Notes: generated by a model not told the origin, from the letters alone. A stretch of DNA of 64,000 nt from Sphingobacterium corticibacterium (GCF_004208525.1 NZ_SGIT01000006.1:104612-168611), one strand, 5' to 3'. Positions 1 to 10,363 are shown, numbered from the stretch's first letter. Numbers and translations are program-made.

Positions 1-813
1 ACGGTGGTTATCGGAGCGATGTTCTTTTTGCTTTATCTTGAAAATATTATCTATGTAACTTTCTGGCCCGAATCATCAGAAGTTGATCAGGAAATAGAGC
101 AGGCGGTAAGACAATATCTTGTGGTAAACATGGTGGTAGCTGCATTCGTGAATAGTTTTTATCACTCCTATTTCTTTTTTGAAAAGTGGAAAGCCAAAGT
201 TATCGAAAGCAATAAACTTGAGCTTCACGCCCATCAGTTAAAGGAAAGTGCTTTACAGTTTGAACTGGAAATACTGAAACTGCAATTGGATCCGCACTTT
301 TTGTTCAACAACTTCAGTATCCTCACCCAGCTGATTGAGACAGACCGGCAGGGGGCACTGGAATTTCTTTCGAACCTTTCCCGGGTATACCGTTATATTT
401 TAACAACGGGTAAGAAAGATACGGTTGTTTTACAGGATGAGCTGAAATTTGTAGAGATGTATTTTCATCTGATCAAGATACGTCACGGAAATACCATTTT
501 TCTGGACATCGACATCAGTGAATCCGATAAACGCAGAGGCATTCCCCCGGTTACTTTACAACTGCTGATAGAGAATGCCATCAAGCATAATATTTCTACT
601 TTGAAGAAGCCGTTGTCCATCGTTATTGAAAGTGGCAAAGAAGGATCAATTGTCGTAAAAAACAATCTCCAGCCCATCAACATAGACTATAAAAGTACGG
701 GAATGGGACTGACGAACATCAAGGAAAGATACCAGTTGTTATATGGTAGGTTACCGGAAATCAGGACAACGGAAACAAGCTTTGAAGTAAGGTTACCTTT
801 GTTAAATTTATAA
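1..813 (+). CDS. LytS/YehU-type sensor histidine kinase, 5' end cut by window edge
   Basis: Membrane histidine kinase of the LytS/YehU class (His_kinase PF06580), partnering the LytTR regulator that follows after a 2-nt gap. The frame is open to the window edge, so the true start lies outside. Visible parts: hydrophobic segments near the start and around residues 40-60 (numbering from codon 2 of the window), a linker helix, the phosphoacceptor block LDPHFLFNNF with His near residue 97, and a degenerate C-terminal ATPase with LLIENAIKHN (N box) and GMGLTNIKERY (G box). These kinases usually have several N-terminal membrane helices of which only the last are present here. The stimulus cannot be deduced. 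Confidence 0.93.
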   Translation, partial: TVVIGAMFFLLYLENIIYVTFWPESSEVDQEIEQAVRQYLVVNMVVAAFVNSFYHSYFFFEKWKAKVIESNKLELHAHQLKESALQFELEILKLQLDPHFLFNNFSILTQLIETDRQGALEFLSNLSRVYRYILTTGKKDTVVLQDELKFVEMYFHLIKIRHGNTIFLDIDISESDKRRGIPPVTLQLLIENAIKHNISTLKKPLSIVIESGKEGSIVVKNNLQPINIDYKSTGMGLTNIKERYQLLYGRLPEIRTTETSFEVRLPLLNL

Positions 814-815
814 GT

Positions 816-1577
816 ATGATTATGAATTACCTTATCATAGAAGATGAACAGTACAATGCAGAACTGTTAAAAGGATTGGTTGAGAAGTATGATCCTGCGA
901 TGAACCTGTTGGCGGTCTTGCCAAGCATTCAGGAGAGTGTAGAATGGCTAGGTTCCCATCCTCACCCTGACGTGATATTTATGGATATAAGGCTCGCAGA
1001 CGGTCTCTCATTTGAAATTTATAATCAGGTGTCTATTCAATGCCCTGTCATTTTCACTACGGCTTATGACGAATATGCCCTGCAGGCATTTAAAGTCTAT
1101 GGAACAGCTTACCTGTTGAAACCTATTGTACAGGAAGAATTAGAAGAGGCATTGGATAATATCAACGAATTTCGTGTGATGACTTCCCCGGAAGATGTGC
1201 ATGGAATTCTGGAGATGTTGAGAACGCAGCAAAAGACCTACAAAACCCGGTTCTTGTTGCATTACCGCGATGATTATAAAGTCATACCTGTGGAACATAT
1301 TGATTATGCTTTTCTGGAGCATAAGAACGTTTATTTCAAGCTCGTGGACGGTTTTTCGATAGCAGTACCTTACAGTCTCGAAGAATTGGAAGAACAACTT
1401 GACCCGAAGTTTTTCTTTCGGGTGAACCGTCAATTTATCCTACACATCAACAGTATCGAGAGTATCCATAAATATTTCAATGAAAAAGCAAAGATAATCT
1501 TAAAAAGAGACCCAAACACGGAAGTCATTGTGAGCAGGATTAAAATGCCTCTATTTAAGTTATGGCTGGACAAGTAA
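816..1577 (+). CDS. LytTR-family response regulator
   Basis: Cytoplasmic DNA-binding response regulator of the LytR/AlgR type, 253 aa, the usual length. Residues 4-120 are a receiver with acidic pair near E9-D10, phospho-acceptor D57 in VIFMDIRL and the conserved Lys in YLLKP. Residues 145-250 are a LytTR domain (DYAFLEHKNVYFKL, FFRVNRQFILHINSI). It follows the kinase by 2 nt and is almost certainly its partner. An in-frame ATG two codons downstream (822) is an equally good start. The target genes are unknown; the next intact gene is 421 bp away, so no operon is implied. Confidence 0.94.
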   Translation: MIMNYLIIEDEQYNAELLKGLVEKYDPAMNLLAVLPSIQESVEWLGSHPHPDVIFMDIRLADGLSFEIYNQVSIQCPVIFTTAYDEYALQAFKVYGTAYLLKPIVQEELEEALDNINEFRVMTSPEDVHGILEMLRTQQKTYKTRFLLHYRDDYKVIPVEHIDYAFLEHKNVYFKLVDGFSIAVPYSLEELEEQLDPKFFFRVNRQFILHINSIESIHKYFNEKAKIILKRDPNTEVIVSRIKMPLFKLWLDK

Positions 1578-1665
1578 AATAGGTGCTCAGAACATTGATT
1601 TCAATTATATTGAACAATATGTCGTTGATACGTAAAAGGAATATCCTAAAGTATTAACTAAAAAT

Positions 1666-1997
1666 AATGAGGAAAAAAAATAATAACATAGACCTTATTT
1701 ATAGAGGAAGATCAGGTTTGGCTGCGGCCCTTACCGAATAAAACGGATACCATATTCGGTATTTCCAGAACCGAACATACTTATCTTACCGCCTTGTCCA
1801 CATGTTAAATAGATTTGTTCCTAATTTATGGGAATCTAAAAAATCGGTAGCCGAGGTAAAAGATATAATAGCAGATCAGAAAATTGATTATTTGATTTAC
1901 AATGTCGGTGTCCGGGGAGCATCATGCCCTAACTGAAGGCTTTGATTTTTCGAAAACTCGTACTTCAGAAATCATCCTGTTAAACTTAAAAAAATAA
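1666..1997 (+). pseudogene. decayed gene of unknown family (in-frame stop and frameshift)
   Basis: The 421 bp between the regulator and doxX hold no intact ORF, but one frame from ATG 1666 reads like protein: a hydrophobic stretch with RGRSGLAAALTE, an in-frame TAA, then about 65 further residues (NGYHIRYFQ..., IADQKIDYLIYNVGVRG), a second stop, and a +1-shifted tail ending EIILLNLKK just before doxX. The Gly-rich start followed by IDYLIYNVG is reminiscent of a Rossmann-fold/SDR-like protein, but I cannot assign a family. It could equally be chance coding potential in AT-rich DNA. Confidence 0.35.
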
Positions 1998-1998
1998 A

Positions 1999-2397
1999 AT
2001 GAAACAAACAAATTTGGGATTATTAATAGTAAGGTTATCCATTGCTGGACTCATGTTACTGCATGGTGTGAGCAAATTAATATCAGGCCTTGATATCTTG
2101 CCTGAAATGCTTAAGGATGTAGGTCTGCCGTCTTTTTTGGCATACGGAGTTTATGTCGGAGAAGTAATTGCTCCCCTCTTGATGATTATTGGATTTCGGA
2201 CAAGATTAGCGTCCATGATTTTTGTCATCAATTGTTTGTTCGCCATTTTCCTGGTTCATTCTAGTGAGATATTTAGTTTAGACGGTAACGGTGGTTGGGC
2301 CATTGAGCTTTTAGGGTTGTACTTATTTGGTGCACTGGCTTTAGTATTTACTGGAGCAGGAAATTATGCTGTATCAACAAACAACAGATGGGATTGA
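1999..2397 (+). CDS. DoxX-family membrane protein
   Basis: Small integral membrane protein of 132 aa with four predicted transmembrane helices, the size and layout of the DoxX family (PF07681). Typical features are the N-terminal RLSIAGLMLLHGVSKL with the GLMLLHG motif, GVYVGEVIAPLLMIIGFRTRLAS in the middle, and a terminal helix with GAGNYAV. DoxX proteins are linked to quinone/thiosulfate redox chemistry or serve as membrane partners of oxidoreductases; the specific role here is unknown. The possible HxlR-type remnant at 3750-3990 is notable because doxX genes often sit beside such regulators. Confidence 0.88.
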   Translation: MKQTNLGLLIVRLSIAGLMLLHGVSKLISGLDILPEMLKDVGLPSFLAYGVYVGEVIAPLLMIIGFRTRLASMIFVINCLFAIFLVHSSEIFSLDGNGGWAIELLGLYLFGALALVFTGAGNYAVSTNNRWD

Positions 2398-2482
2398 CCT
2401 TTATGGAGAGAACAATGTTGAAAATGAGTGGAGTAAATAGATAGACTCCTGTATATAGTTTGATGTAATACTGAAATTTAAG

Positions 2483-3739
2483 ATGGATAAAAGCGATTTA
2501 TTGGAATTAGAAAACCCTGATGTAAACGAAAATGATGAATGGAAAGTTAGGTATTGGACAATTTTTATTGGACAATCATTATCCCTTTTAGGCTCATCAC
2601 TAACACAGTTCGTACTGATGTGGTGGATTACTGATACAACAGGAAGTATATCTTATCTTGCGATAGCAGGAATGGCTGCGCTATTGCCGCAAGCATTATT
2701 AAGTCCATTAGGTGGTGTACTGGCAGATCGGTATAACCGTAGACTTATCATGATTGTTTCCGATGCCATCAGTGCTCTTTGTATGGCGGTATTGATATTC
2801 CTTTTCTTAAATAATAGCATAGAATTGTGGCATACATTCGTGATGATGGCCATAAGGGGAGCTATGCAGGCATTTCAAAGTCCTGCCAGTGCAGCCAGTA
2901 CGGCGATGCTAGTTCCAAAATCATTTATCATAAAAGCAGCTGGATTAAATCAGATGATGCAAGGCGTGACCATGGTTGGCAGTGCTCCTTTAGGTGCGTT
3001 TGCTATTAGTTTTATGCCTTTAGGTTGGGCTTTAAGCATCGATGTCATTACGGCTATCTTGGCCATTACTCCTTTATTTGTATTTACTATTCCACAAATA
3101 CGCCAAATGAAAGCGTCCAATTTAATGGGTACGATCAAAACTGAATTTTTGGAGGGACTATCCTTGGTTTGGCAAAATCAGGGATTGAAAAGATTGTACG
3201 GATTGCTGGGCTGTGTTGTACTCATTGTTATGCCTTCTTATACATTTGTTCCTTTATTAGTGAAGGAATATTTTAATGGGGGAGCAAGAGAAGTAGGTAT
3301 AATGGAGGGATTAGCTGGGGTAGGAATGCTTTTAGGCGGTGCAATTGTGACTGCAATGGCGCCCAAGCGAAAAATAGTATGGATATTGATCGGCTCAACA
3401 ATTACCTGCTTATCGCTATCTTTTGTCGCGTTCACTCCTTCGACATTATTTTGGGTAGCCGCGATGTGGTGGTTGATAAACGGTATTGCTTTTATTTTTC
3501 TCAATGCACCACTAACGGCATTATTGCAAACTACCATACCGAATCAACTTCAGGGACGTGTACTTTCCCTGCTCAATACCATCATGGCTTTGGCAGCGCC
3601 TATCGGGTTGGTATTAGCTACTCCTTTAGGAGAACTAATCGGTATTCGATGGCTGTTTGCAGTGGTGGGTATAGCGGGCGGTATGGTCAGTTTATTCGGT
3701 TTCTTATCACCTTCTTTGAGAAATTTGGATCGCAAATAA
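2483..3739 (+). CDS. MFS efflux transporter (MFS_3 / EntS-like)
   Basis: Inner-membrane transporter of 418 aa with an acidic cytoplasmic N-terminus (residues 1-25) and 12 predicted helices. The loop 2-3 motif LGGVLADRYNRRLIMI is the classical MFS motif A, and MLVPKSFIIKAAGLNQMMQGVTMVGSAPLGA matches the MFS_3 subgroup that includes macrolide exporters and the enterobactin exporter EntS. It is a probable drug or siderophore exporter; the substrate is not readable. It is 85 bp after doxX on the same strand and is followed by 411 bp without a gene before the mobile element begins. Confidence 0.88.
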   Translation: MDKSDLLELENPDVNENDEWKVRYWTIFIGQSLSLLGSSLTQFVLMWWITDTTGSISYLAIAGMAALLPQALLSPLGGVLADRYNRRLIMIVSDAISALCMAVLIFLFLNNSIELWHTFVMMAIRGAMQAFQSPASAASTAMLVPKSFIIKAAGLNQMMQGVTMVGSAPLGAFAISFMPLGWALSIDVITAILAITPLFVFTIPQIRQMKASNLMGTIKTEFLEGLSLVWQNQGLKRLYGLLGCVVLIVMPSYTFVPLLVKEYFNGGAREVGIMEGLAGVGMLLGGAIVTAMAPKRKIVWILIGSTITCLSLSFVAFTPSTLFWVAAMWWLINGIAFIFLNAPLTALLQTTIPNQLQGRVLSLLNTIMALAAPIGLVLATPLGELIGIRWLFAVVGIAGGMVSLFGFLSPSLRNLDRK

Positions 3740-4150
3740 TCCTATTATTTTAAACCTAAAACAAGTACGATAATGCCCGATTCGCTTAACTGCTTTAAAG
3801 CTTGCTGATTGTTTGTTCATACCACGGGCAAATTATGAAAGTTCTTCGGATCTTCTTATCTGGTTGTTCTTTTAGAATTGTTTTTTATATCGGAAAATAC
3901 AATTCCAATACTGGAAGCCTTGCATTCTTTTCAAACAAATCTGTCTTGGAAGAATACCTGACCGGTTCTCCTTTTTCATTTTAGAGAATTTACAAAAGAA
4001 AATGAAGAGAAAAAAGAATAAAATAATAATAGATATGTGTGACATGTTTCTAAGATTACTTCATCAACGAACAAGTTAAGGAGTATGTAAGATTTCAAGT
4101 TGTCGGGCTATAGCCTTAATCAATACTCTTGACCTAAACCAAATCGCCGT
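3740..4150. other. gene-poor gap at the left edge of the mobile element; possible HxlR remnant
   Basis: No intact gene. On the minus strand (about 3990-3750) several frames together resemble a winged-helix HxlR regulator: one reads FHNLP then, after a stop, TNNQQALKQLSESGII, which fits the HxlR recognition-helix region. This is weak and broken by stops and frame changes. The left boundary of the integrated element probably lies in this gap, but I see no integrase, tRNA end or clear att repeat. Confidence 0.3.
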
Positions 4151-4975
4151 ATGGAAAATTTTTATAACACAACGGTTTCTAATCTGAAAGCAAAAATTAA
4201 TGAATTGGAGGTTGAAATGCCATGTTCTTTGCAGAGAACAGAGATTATTATCCAACATATTAACAATTGCTTATCCGAAATAAAGGAACTCGTATTGCAC
4301 AAAGGGTTTAAGGATGAAAATGAGGAGATATTTTTCTTTAAATATCAAAAACCTGCTATTGTTTCTAAACTGATTTACTATAATGCCATTTATAAAATCG
4401 AAACAAAGAAGCCCAATGATTCAAAGGCTATTCGGAAATATCTCAATGAAGAATTGAGAAAGTTGAAAAGATATTTTGACAACAATCTCGAATTTTACAA
4501 ATACTACCGAACAAAAAATTCATTTATTGACAATAAGCTGTTTCTTCGGGGAAAACACGATATAAAATTGAGCCTTGATACCGTTTATTTTGAAACCGAT
4601 CATAGGTTTTCTACTTCACACGATTATAAAGCAGCAAAGATTATTGCTAATGACCTGATACAACTCTATCTAGAAGATCAGCTAAATAATAATAATTATA
4701 GTAATCGGAAAAAATCTAACACTTCCCCTTTAAATTGGAAGGGCAACAAAACAGCTTTAACCGAGTTGATTTACGCACTGTATTCACAAGGTGTATTTGG
4801 TAACGCAGACATCAAAGTCATCGCTAAAACGTTTGAAATTGCATTCAATATAAGTTTGGGCGATTTTTACCATACGTTTATGGAACTTAAATCCCGAAAA
4901 CTAAACCGCACTAAATTCCTTGACAGCTTGCGTGATGCTTTGATTAGAAAAATGGATGAAGAGGACGAAGTTTAA
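4151..4975 (+). CDS. rteC: RteC-family regulator (copy 1, left end)
   Basis: Protein of 274 aa of the RteC family (PF09357), which in the Bacteroides element CTnDOT binds DNA and activates the excision operon. Recognisable blocks are HKGFKDENEEIFFFKYQKP, SKLIYYNAIYKIE, FYKYYRTKNSF, the central ETDHRFSTSHDYKAAKIIAND, and the C-terminal winged-helix-like TALTELIYALYSQGVFG. It is clearly paralogous to the rteC at 18814-19659 but lies at the other end in the opposite direction. Its stop is 9 bp from the convergent stop of the methylase-helicase gene. No rteA/rteB two-component pair is present. It may act on another module outside this segment or be left from a second element. Confidence 0.88.
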   Translation: MENFYNTTVSNLKAKINELEVEMPCSLQRTEIIIQHINNCLSEIKELVLHKGFKDENEEIFFFKYQKPAIVSKLIYYNAIYKIETKKPNDSKAIRKYLNEELRKLKRYFDNNLEFYKYYRTKNSFIDNKLFLRGKHDIKLSLDTVYFETDHRFSTSHDYKAAKIIANDLIQLYLEDQLNNNNYSNRKKSNTSPLNWKGNKTALTELIYALYSQGVFGNADIKVIAKTFEIAFNISLGDFYHTFMELKSRKLNRTKFLDSLRDALIRKMDEEDEV

Positions 4976-4984
4976 CCGAAACTA

Positions 4985-7900
4985 TTACAATATTCCACGG
5001 GGTAAATGAACGCCTTTCGTCCGTACAATACTCTCCGAAATACTTGGAGTTTCTTTTTGTTTTTCGGCTAGTTCCATAGTTTCTCCTTTACTTTCGGGCA
5101 TGATAGAAAACTGTATTTTACGTTCAACAGCAGCCAATTCCGTTTTGAGTTCGCTCAAACGACTTTCTTTGCTCCATGTATCTTTAAGCATTTCTTGAAG
5201 AACAGGTAAATCTTTTTGTATTTCTACAATTTTCTTTTGTTCCTGCTCGATATAGCCGGGCAATTTCTCCAGTGCATTAAGGAAGTTCATAACTGCCAGT
5301 TTTTCATCTTTAGCAATCAGACCGTTGTTGTAGGTATATCTGATATTGCCCTCACCCTGTATCAAAAAACGGTTTACTCTTATATCGAGACCGTCTTTTT
5401 CAGACATTTCGGTTTTGACCAATAAGGTAAATCCGTACAGGCTTCCTATTTCTTCATACTGACCTCCGGTTCGGGCTTTGTCCGCAAGTTGGTTGAGCTT
5501 TGCACCGATTTGTTTTATATCCGCATTGGGTGGTAAGCCATCCAACTGTACAGGATTTGCAATTGTACCGTCCGAATGTTTTTGTATCCGTTGCTGTAAA
5601 TTTACCCAATCAAGGCTCATTCGGTTTAAACGGGATTGAGCACTTTCAAGCAACTCCGTAAAGTCTTGCAGTTTGTATTTGGTACTGAATTTAGAACGGT
5701 TGAACGCCTGTTTTTCGCTTTCCATTCCGGCAATTTGTTTTTCTAACTTTGCTTTGTCCAACAAATCGGTATTACCCGAAAGGATAGCTACATACTCCGA
5801 AAAGTTCATTCCCGATTTTTCATCCATACTGCCCTCGTCAATCGTTCGTTTGCCGAGATTGTTATTTTTTAGCTGGTCTATGAATAGCTGTTTATTGTAC
5901 AACAGGTTAAACTTATAGCTATCCAATGATTTTTCCACGGCATAGATAATTACATCTACTTTATTATTGGCAAAGAATTTGGCAATCTCATTACCTTTTC
6001 GGACAGCCCTGCCGTCACGTTGGGCAAGGTCGCTTGGTCGCCACGGCGTATCAAGATGATGAACGGCAACGGCTCTTTTCTGTGCGTTTACGCCAGTTCC
6101 GAGCATACTCGTAGAACCGAACAGTACACGGATTTTACCCTCGTTCATTCCTTTGATAAGTTCCTTACGCTGCTTATCATTTTTCGCTTCCTGAATAAAA
6201 CGGACTTCATGTGCGGGGACACCGTGGTCCTCCACTAGTTTGCGTTTGATTTCAGCATACACATTCCATTCGCCGGGCTTGTATGTTCCCAAATCGGAGA
6301 AAACGAACTGCGTTCCTTTTTGTGCGTTGTATTGGTTGTAATACTTGACTATGTTTGCCGCACAATGCGAAGCCTTATTGTCGGGATGGTCTGCATAAAT
6401 ACCGCTTACCATACGCATATCGAGCGACATCTTGCGGGCATAATCTGTAGCGATGAGCATCTTTGCTTTTTCTTCTGTCGGACTTAAAGGAGCTCTTCCC
6501 AATAAAGTCGCATCACCCGATTTTGCAAATTGCATTAAACTTTGAATAAAATGATCTTGATCTGGTGTTGGCGGAATATTGTACAAGATCTCATTTTTAT
6601 TCGGGCGATCAATCCCAATATCTTTCGCTGTTCTGTAATCTGTAATTTCAGAATAGAACTGAGCAAGTTCAGGCACTTTGATAAAGTAACGAAAGCGTTC
6701 TTTTGCGACGATATTATTCGCCACCGAAAACTCATAATCAGTTGTTTTTCTTGCATAAATAGCTGCCCATGCATCAAAGGAATGAATGCCCTGTTTTTCC
6801 ATTGCTCTTGGTCGCAGATATTTGAATAAAAGATATAATTCGGTTAAGGAATTACTGATGGTTGTTCCTGACAGAAATGTAGCTCCCATATCTGCATTGG
6901 TTCTGTCCTGTATGGTACGAATAGCAAATAACAAATTCATTGCTTTTTGACTTCCATCTACATTTCCTAATCCAGCAACTCTGGAATGACGTGTGTTGAA
7001 CATCAGATTTTTAAATTGGTGGCTTTCATCCACCAATAAATGGTCAATACCCATCATTTTAAAATCCACCACATCATCCTTTCTATTATCAATGTCATGT
7101 TGCAGGGTTTTGAGCTTTACTTCAAGATTTTCTTTTCTTTTGATTACCCCGGCAAGCATTCCTCTGGTTACTTCTTTACCTTGTGCTTGTAGTGCATCAA
7201 GATTACGCTCCACACTGTCCAATTCAATGGTAAGGATTTCCTTTTGTATTTCGGGTGACTGCGGTATCATCCCGAATTGATCGTGAGTAAGTATCACACA
7301 ATCCCAATCATTGTTTTTAATGTCGCCAAAAATCCGCATACGCTTTTGAGGCGTAAAATCTTCTTTGCCTGGAAACAAGATTTTAGCGTGTGGGTAAGCA
7401 GTGCGGTAGGCTTCAGCAATTTCGTGAACATTGCTTTTCAGCCCAATAATCATAGGCTTATGGGCTAACCCCAAACGCTTCATTTCCCGTGCAGCCGTAC
7501 ACATTACCAACGTTTTTCCTGCACCTACTTCGTGGTCGCAGATAGCACCGTTGTTCAGCTTTATCATCCAAACGGTGTCCTTTTGGCTGGAATACAGGTC
7601 TTCAATGCCCAATGCCTTACGGTCTAATCCCGGAAAGTCCTGATGGCTGCCATCATAGTTCGGACGGACGAAGCAGTTAAACGTATCGTTATATTGGTCG
7701 GTCAGCCTGTTTTTAAACTCATCGTTTTGGGCGTGAAGCCAATCGGTAAAGGCGGTACGGATTTCATCAATCTTGGTGTTCGCCATTTGTATGGCTTCCA
7801 TATCCCGTACTTTGACTTCCTGGTCGCCAACCGTGATTTTCTTTGTAATATCCGGTGTGGTATTGACCAAAGCATGTTTGAGTAAAGCAATGCCGTCAAA

Positions 7901-10363
7901 GGTTCTACTTTCAGACTTTACTGCATATTTTTCCCAGATGTGCATATTGCCTCGTTGGGCAGTAACCGAAAAATCATCGGAACTGTCGGAATAATGGATA
8001 TTTACTTCCGTATCAAAAAGATGTGAAGCAAAACGGGCGTAAATGCCTGTGGGTATCCATCGTTCACCCAAATTGAAATCGAGTTCCTCAAATTCAATTC
8101 GTCTTGGTCGGGCTTCTTCCAATACAGTAAGGCTACCTTTGGCTTCGGTATCATCCGGATTGTTTTCGAGATACGTTTTTACGTCGGTTGCTTTTTCTAC
8201 GACATTTCCTGCAATCCAACGTTCGGATATTTCATATTCCTTTTGCAGTGGATTGTAGAAAATACGACCGTGTAAGGCTTCTTTCAAAGCATCATCGGTC
8301 ATACCGCTTATTTCGGACATATAGTCCAAATCCACGCTTCCGTATTTGTTCAGCGAAGCCGCTAACGCTTCTTCGGGATTATCCGTTGCTATGGTTATGG
8401 TAGAAAAACTAACAGGTCTGCTGAATATATCGGCTTTGTGTACAACACCGCCAACGACACGCTCCAAATAAGGGATTTCCTTACCTGCACTGTCGGTTTT
8501 GATGAGCTTAATATTATCGGCACTGTTAAGGTTGCCATACTTTTTGACAAAGGCATCGTATAGACGGTTCAGGGTTTCCCTTTCTTCCTTGTGTTCTCTC
8601 TGTTGTTTTGCTTCCTTGGTGTAAAGTTCTTGATAAACATCACGCACATTAATGTACGCTTCGGCTCTTGTCCGCTGTGCGGAAGACAAATTAAGGGGGT
8701 GGAAAATTGCAGTACCATCTGCTGTATCTATATCTTGCAGATGACCCACCCAGCCATTATCCACCACAAGGCAATCGTTACGGTGGAACGATTGGAGTTC
8801 GCCACTAAAAGGAGCACGTTCGGGAATGGTGTCGGGAACGGTTGGCTTTTCAGCTTGTCCATTCCCATTGATACTTGAAAATAGGTCGCCGGCAACCTCC
8901 TTTTTTTTGTCATTGGCTGATGTATTTCCATTGGTAGCTCTATTGATAACAGGAGGCGTATAAGGTTGCTGCATCGCACTGAACAGGTCGGTTTGGCTAC
9001 CTATTGCACGGCGGTTGGTTTTAGTGCTTTGCCTTTTGGCTTGTGTACTTTTTTGGGGAGCAGTAATCATTACAGGCTCGTTCGCATTTTCAAACAGGTC
9101 GAAGATGCTTAGTTGCTTTAATTCCTGGGGGCTTTCCCGATGTGATATAGGTTCTATAACCAGAGGTGCAACCGTTGGCGTTATCGGAGGTTGTATTACA
9201 GGTTCATCGTTCCGTTCGCCTTTGTACAAATCTAAATTCAGTTGCTTTTCAAAATCTTCGGAAAGCATTTGTTTTAAATCTTTGGCAATTCCCTCAACGC
9301 CGCCTTTATGCGTATAAATAAGTGCAGGTTGTCCGTAAGGGTCGGTATCTAATTTACGGTCGGTATGCACAATTCTTGTGCTGTCCTGAAAGAGTGCATT
9401 GCCCGGAGTGTTGTATTCCGTTTGCCTGCTTTGGCAAAACAGTTCTTCGACTTCGGTCAGATTTTGTTTTGCCGTATTCTTTTGCAAGAGAATCAGGTCG
9501 CTTCCGACTTCCGTACCTGCATATTCCGTAAACAGGTTGTTGGGTAAACGAACAACCGAAACCAGATTATTACCCTGCATCAACGCCCTGCGTATTGGCT
9601 CATTCTTCGGGCTATTGAGAATGCCCTGCGAAGTGATATACGCCAATAAACCGCCCTCACGGAGCATATCAGCACCTTTTAGAAAGAAATAATTGTGTAT
9701 GCTTCGGGCTGCCTGTACTTTTGCACTGTCCTTGCTTCGGGAATAGGATAAATCAAAGACGGAAGTATCGCCAAATGGAATATTGCTGGCAATTACATCA
9801 TAGCTGTTTTGTTCCTTTTCGGGTATGTCCTCAAAACCGCTTATACGGATATTGCTTTCAGGATAAAGCTGTTTTAAAATCTTGCCTGTGAGCAAGTCTT
9901 TTTCATAAGCGGTAACACTTTGTTGGTTTTCCGAAAAGGATTGTATGAATGAGCCTATACCTGCGGAGGGTTCAAGGAATTTATCAATGTTCAGACCCCT
10001 TTCACGCAAGGTTGCGGAAATCGCATCTATTACCTGTGGTGGTGTATAAAAAGCCGTCAGTACGGAGCTTTTCATACTGTCCACATACCTGCGGTATTCC
10101 TTTTCGTCTTCGGAATTTTCTTTGAGTAGCTGGTGGAGTTCCTGTGTAATCGGGAAAAGGTCGTGTTCCGTTTTTCTCCAATTATTGATGTCTATTTCAT
10201 TTGCTATGGGGTTCAGAACGAATTTAAGACCGCCAAATCCGCTGTATTGCATCATTAGCAGTCTTTCGCCTACGGTGGCTTGTCGTTTCTCCTTTTCCAG
10301 TTTAAAAGCAATTCGTAGGGCATCAATATTCTGTTGGAGATGTTGCTTTTTACTGAAGCCCAT
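4985..10363 (-). CDS. giant N6-adenine methylase-helicase (DarB-like antirestriction protein of conjugative elements)
   Basis: Cytoplasmic protein of 1792 aa combining a DNA methylase-like N-terminus with an SF2/SNF2 helicase. Residues 105-199 carry FYTPP, the SAM motif EPSAGIGSF and the catalytic-motif variant SNIPFGD. A low-complexity Pro/Gln/Thr linker spans about 390-520. The helicase has Walker A DHEVGAGKT near 945, DESHQFKN near 1111, LSGTTISNS, and motif VI as DLAQRDGRAVRKGN near 1450; the C-terminus is coiled coil. This architecture is standard in Bacteroidota ICEs and resembles phage P1 DarB, which protects incoming DNA from restriction; that role is inference here. The start overlaps the end of the DUF1896 gene by 14 nt, so the two are translationally linked. 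Confidence 0.9.
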   Translation of the reverse strand: MGFSKKQHLQQNIDALRIAFKLEKEKRQATVGERLLMMQYSGFGGLKFVLNPIANEIDINNWRKTEHDLFPITQELHQLLKENSEDEKEYRRYVDSMKSSVLTAFYTPPQVIDAISATLRERGLNIDKFLEPSAGIGSFIQSFSENQQSVTAYEKDLLTGKILKQLYPESNIRISGFEDIPEKEQNSYDVIASNIPFGDTSVFDLSYSRSKDSAKVQAARSIHNYFFLKGADMLREGGLLAYITSQGILNSPKNEPIRRALMQGNNLVSVVRLPNNLFTEYAGTEVGSDLILLQKNTAKQNLTEVEELFCQSRQTEYNTPGNALFQDSTRIVHTDRKLDTDPYGQPALIYTHKGGVEGIAKDLKQMLSEDFEKQLNLDLYKGERNDEPVIQPPITPTVAPLVIEPISHRESPQELKQLSIFDLFENANEPVMITAPQKSTQAKRQSTKTNRRAIGSQTDLFSAMQQPYTPPVINRATNGNTSANDKKKEVAGDLFSSINGNGQAEKPTVPDTIPERAPFSGELQSFHRNDCLVVDNGWVGHLQDIDTADGTAIFHPLNLSSAQRTRAEAYINVRDVYQELYTKEAKQQREHKEERETLNRLYDAFVKKYGNLNSADNIKLIKTDSAGKEIPYLERVVGGVVHKADIFSRPVSFSTITIATDNPEEALAASLNKYGSVDLDYMSEISGMTDDALKEALHGRIFYNPLQKEYEISERWIAGNVVEKATDVKTYLENNPDDTEAKGSLTVLEEARPRRIEFEELDFNLGERWIPTGIYARFASHLFDTEVNIHYSDSSDDFSVTAQRGNMHIWEKYAVKSESRTFDGIALLKHALVNTTPDITKKITVGDQEVKVRDMEAIQMANTKIDEIRTAFTDWLHAQNDEFKNRLTDQYNDTFNCFVRPNYDGSHQDFPGLDRKALGIEDLYSSQKDTVWMIKLNNGAICDHEVGAGKTLVMCTAAREMKRLGLAHKPMIIGLKSNVHEIAEAYRTAYPHAKILFPGKEDFTPQKRMRIFGDIKNNDWDCVILTHDQFGMIPQSPEIQKEILTIELDSVERNLDALQAQGKEVTRGMLAGVIKRKENLEVKLKTLQHDIDNRKDDVVDFKMMGIDHLLVDESHQFKNLMFNTRHSRVAGLGNVDGSQKAMNLLFAIRTIQDRTNADMGATFLSGTTISNSLTELYLLFKYLRPRAMEKQGIHSFDAWAAIYARKTTDYEFSVANNIVAKERFRYFIKVPELAQFYSEITDYRTAKDIGIDRPNKNEILYNIPPTPDQDHFIQSLMQFAKSGDATLLGRAPLSPTEEKAKMLIATDYARKMSLDMRMVSGIYADHPDNKASHCAANIVKYYNQYNAQKGTQFVFSDLGTYKPGEWNVYAEIKRKLVEDHGVPAHEVRFIQEAKNDKQRKELIKGMNEGKIRVLFGSTSMLGTGVNAQKRAVAVHHLDTPWRPSDLAQRDGRAVRKGNEIAKFFANNKVDVIIYAVEKSLDSYKFNLLYNKQLFIDQLKNNNLGKRTIDEGSMDEKSGMNFSEYVAILSGNTDLLDKAKLEKQIAGMESEKQAFNRSKFSTKYKLQDFTELLESAQSRLNRMSLDWVNLQQRIQKHSDGTIANPVQLDGLPPNADIKQIGAKLNQLADKARTGGQYEEIGSLYGFTLLVKTEMSEKDGLDIRVNRFLIQGEGNIRYTYNNGLIAKDEKLAVMNFLNALEKLPGYIEQEQKKIVEIQKDLPVLQEMLKDTWSKESRLSELKTELAAVERKIQFSIMPESKGETMELAEKQKETPSISESIVRTKGVHLPRGIL

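Noticed and set aside
3802..3984. 60-aa plus-strand ORF
   Set aside because: Composition and sequence look random; the only protein-like signal in this gap is on the other strand and is broken.
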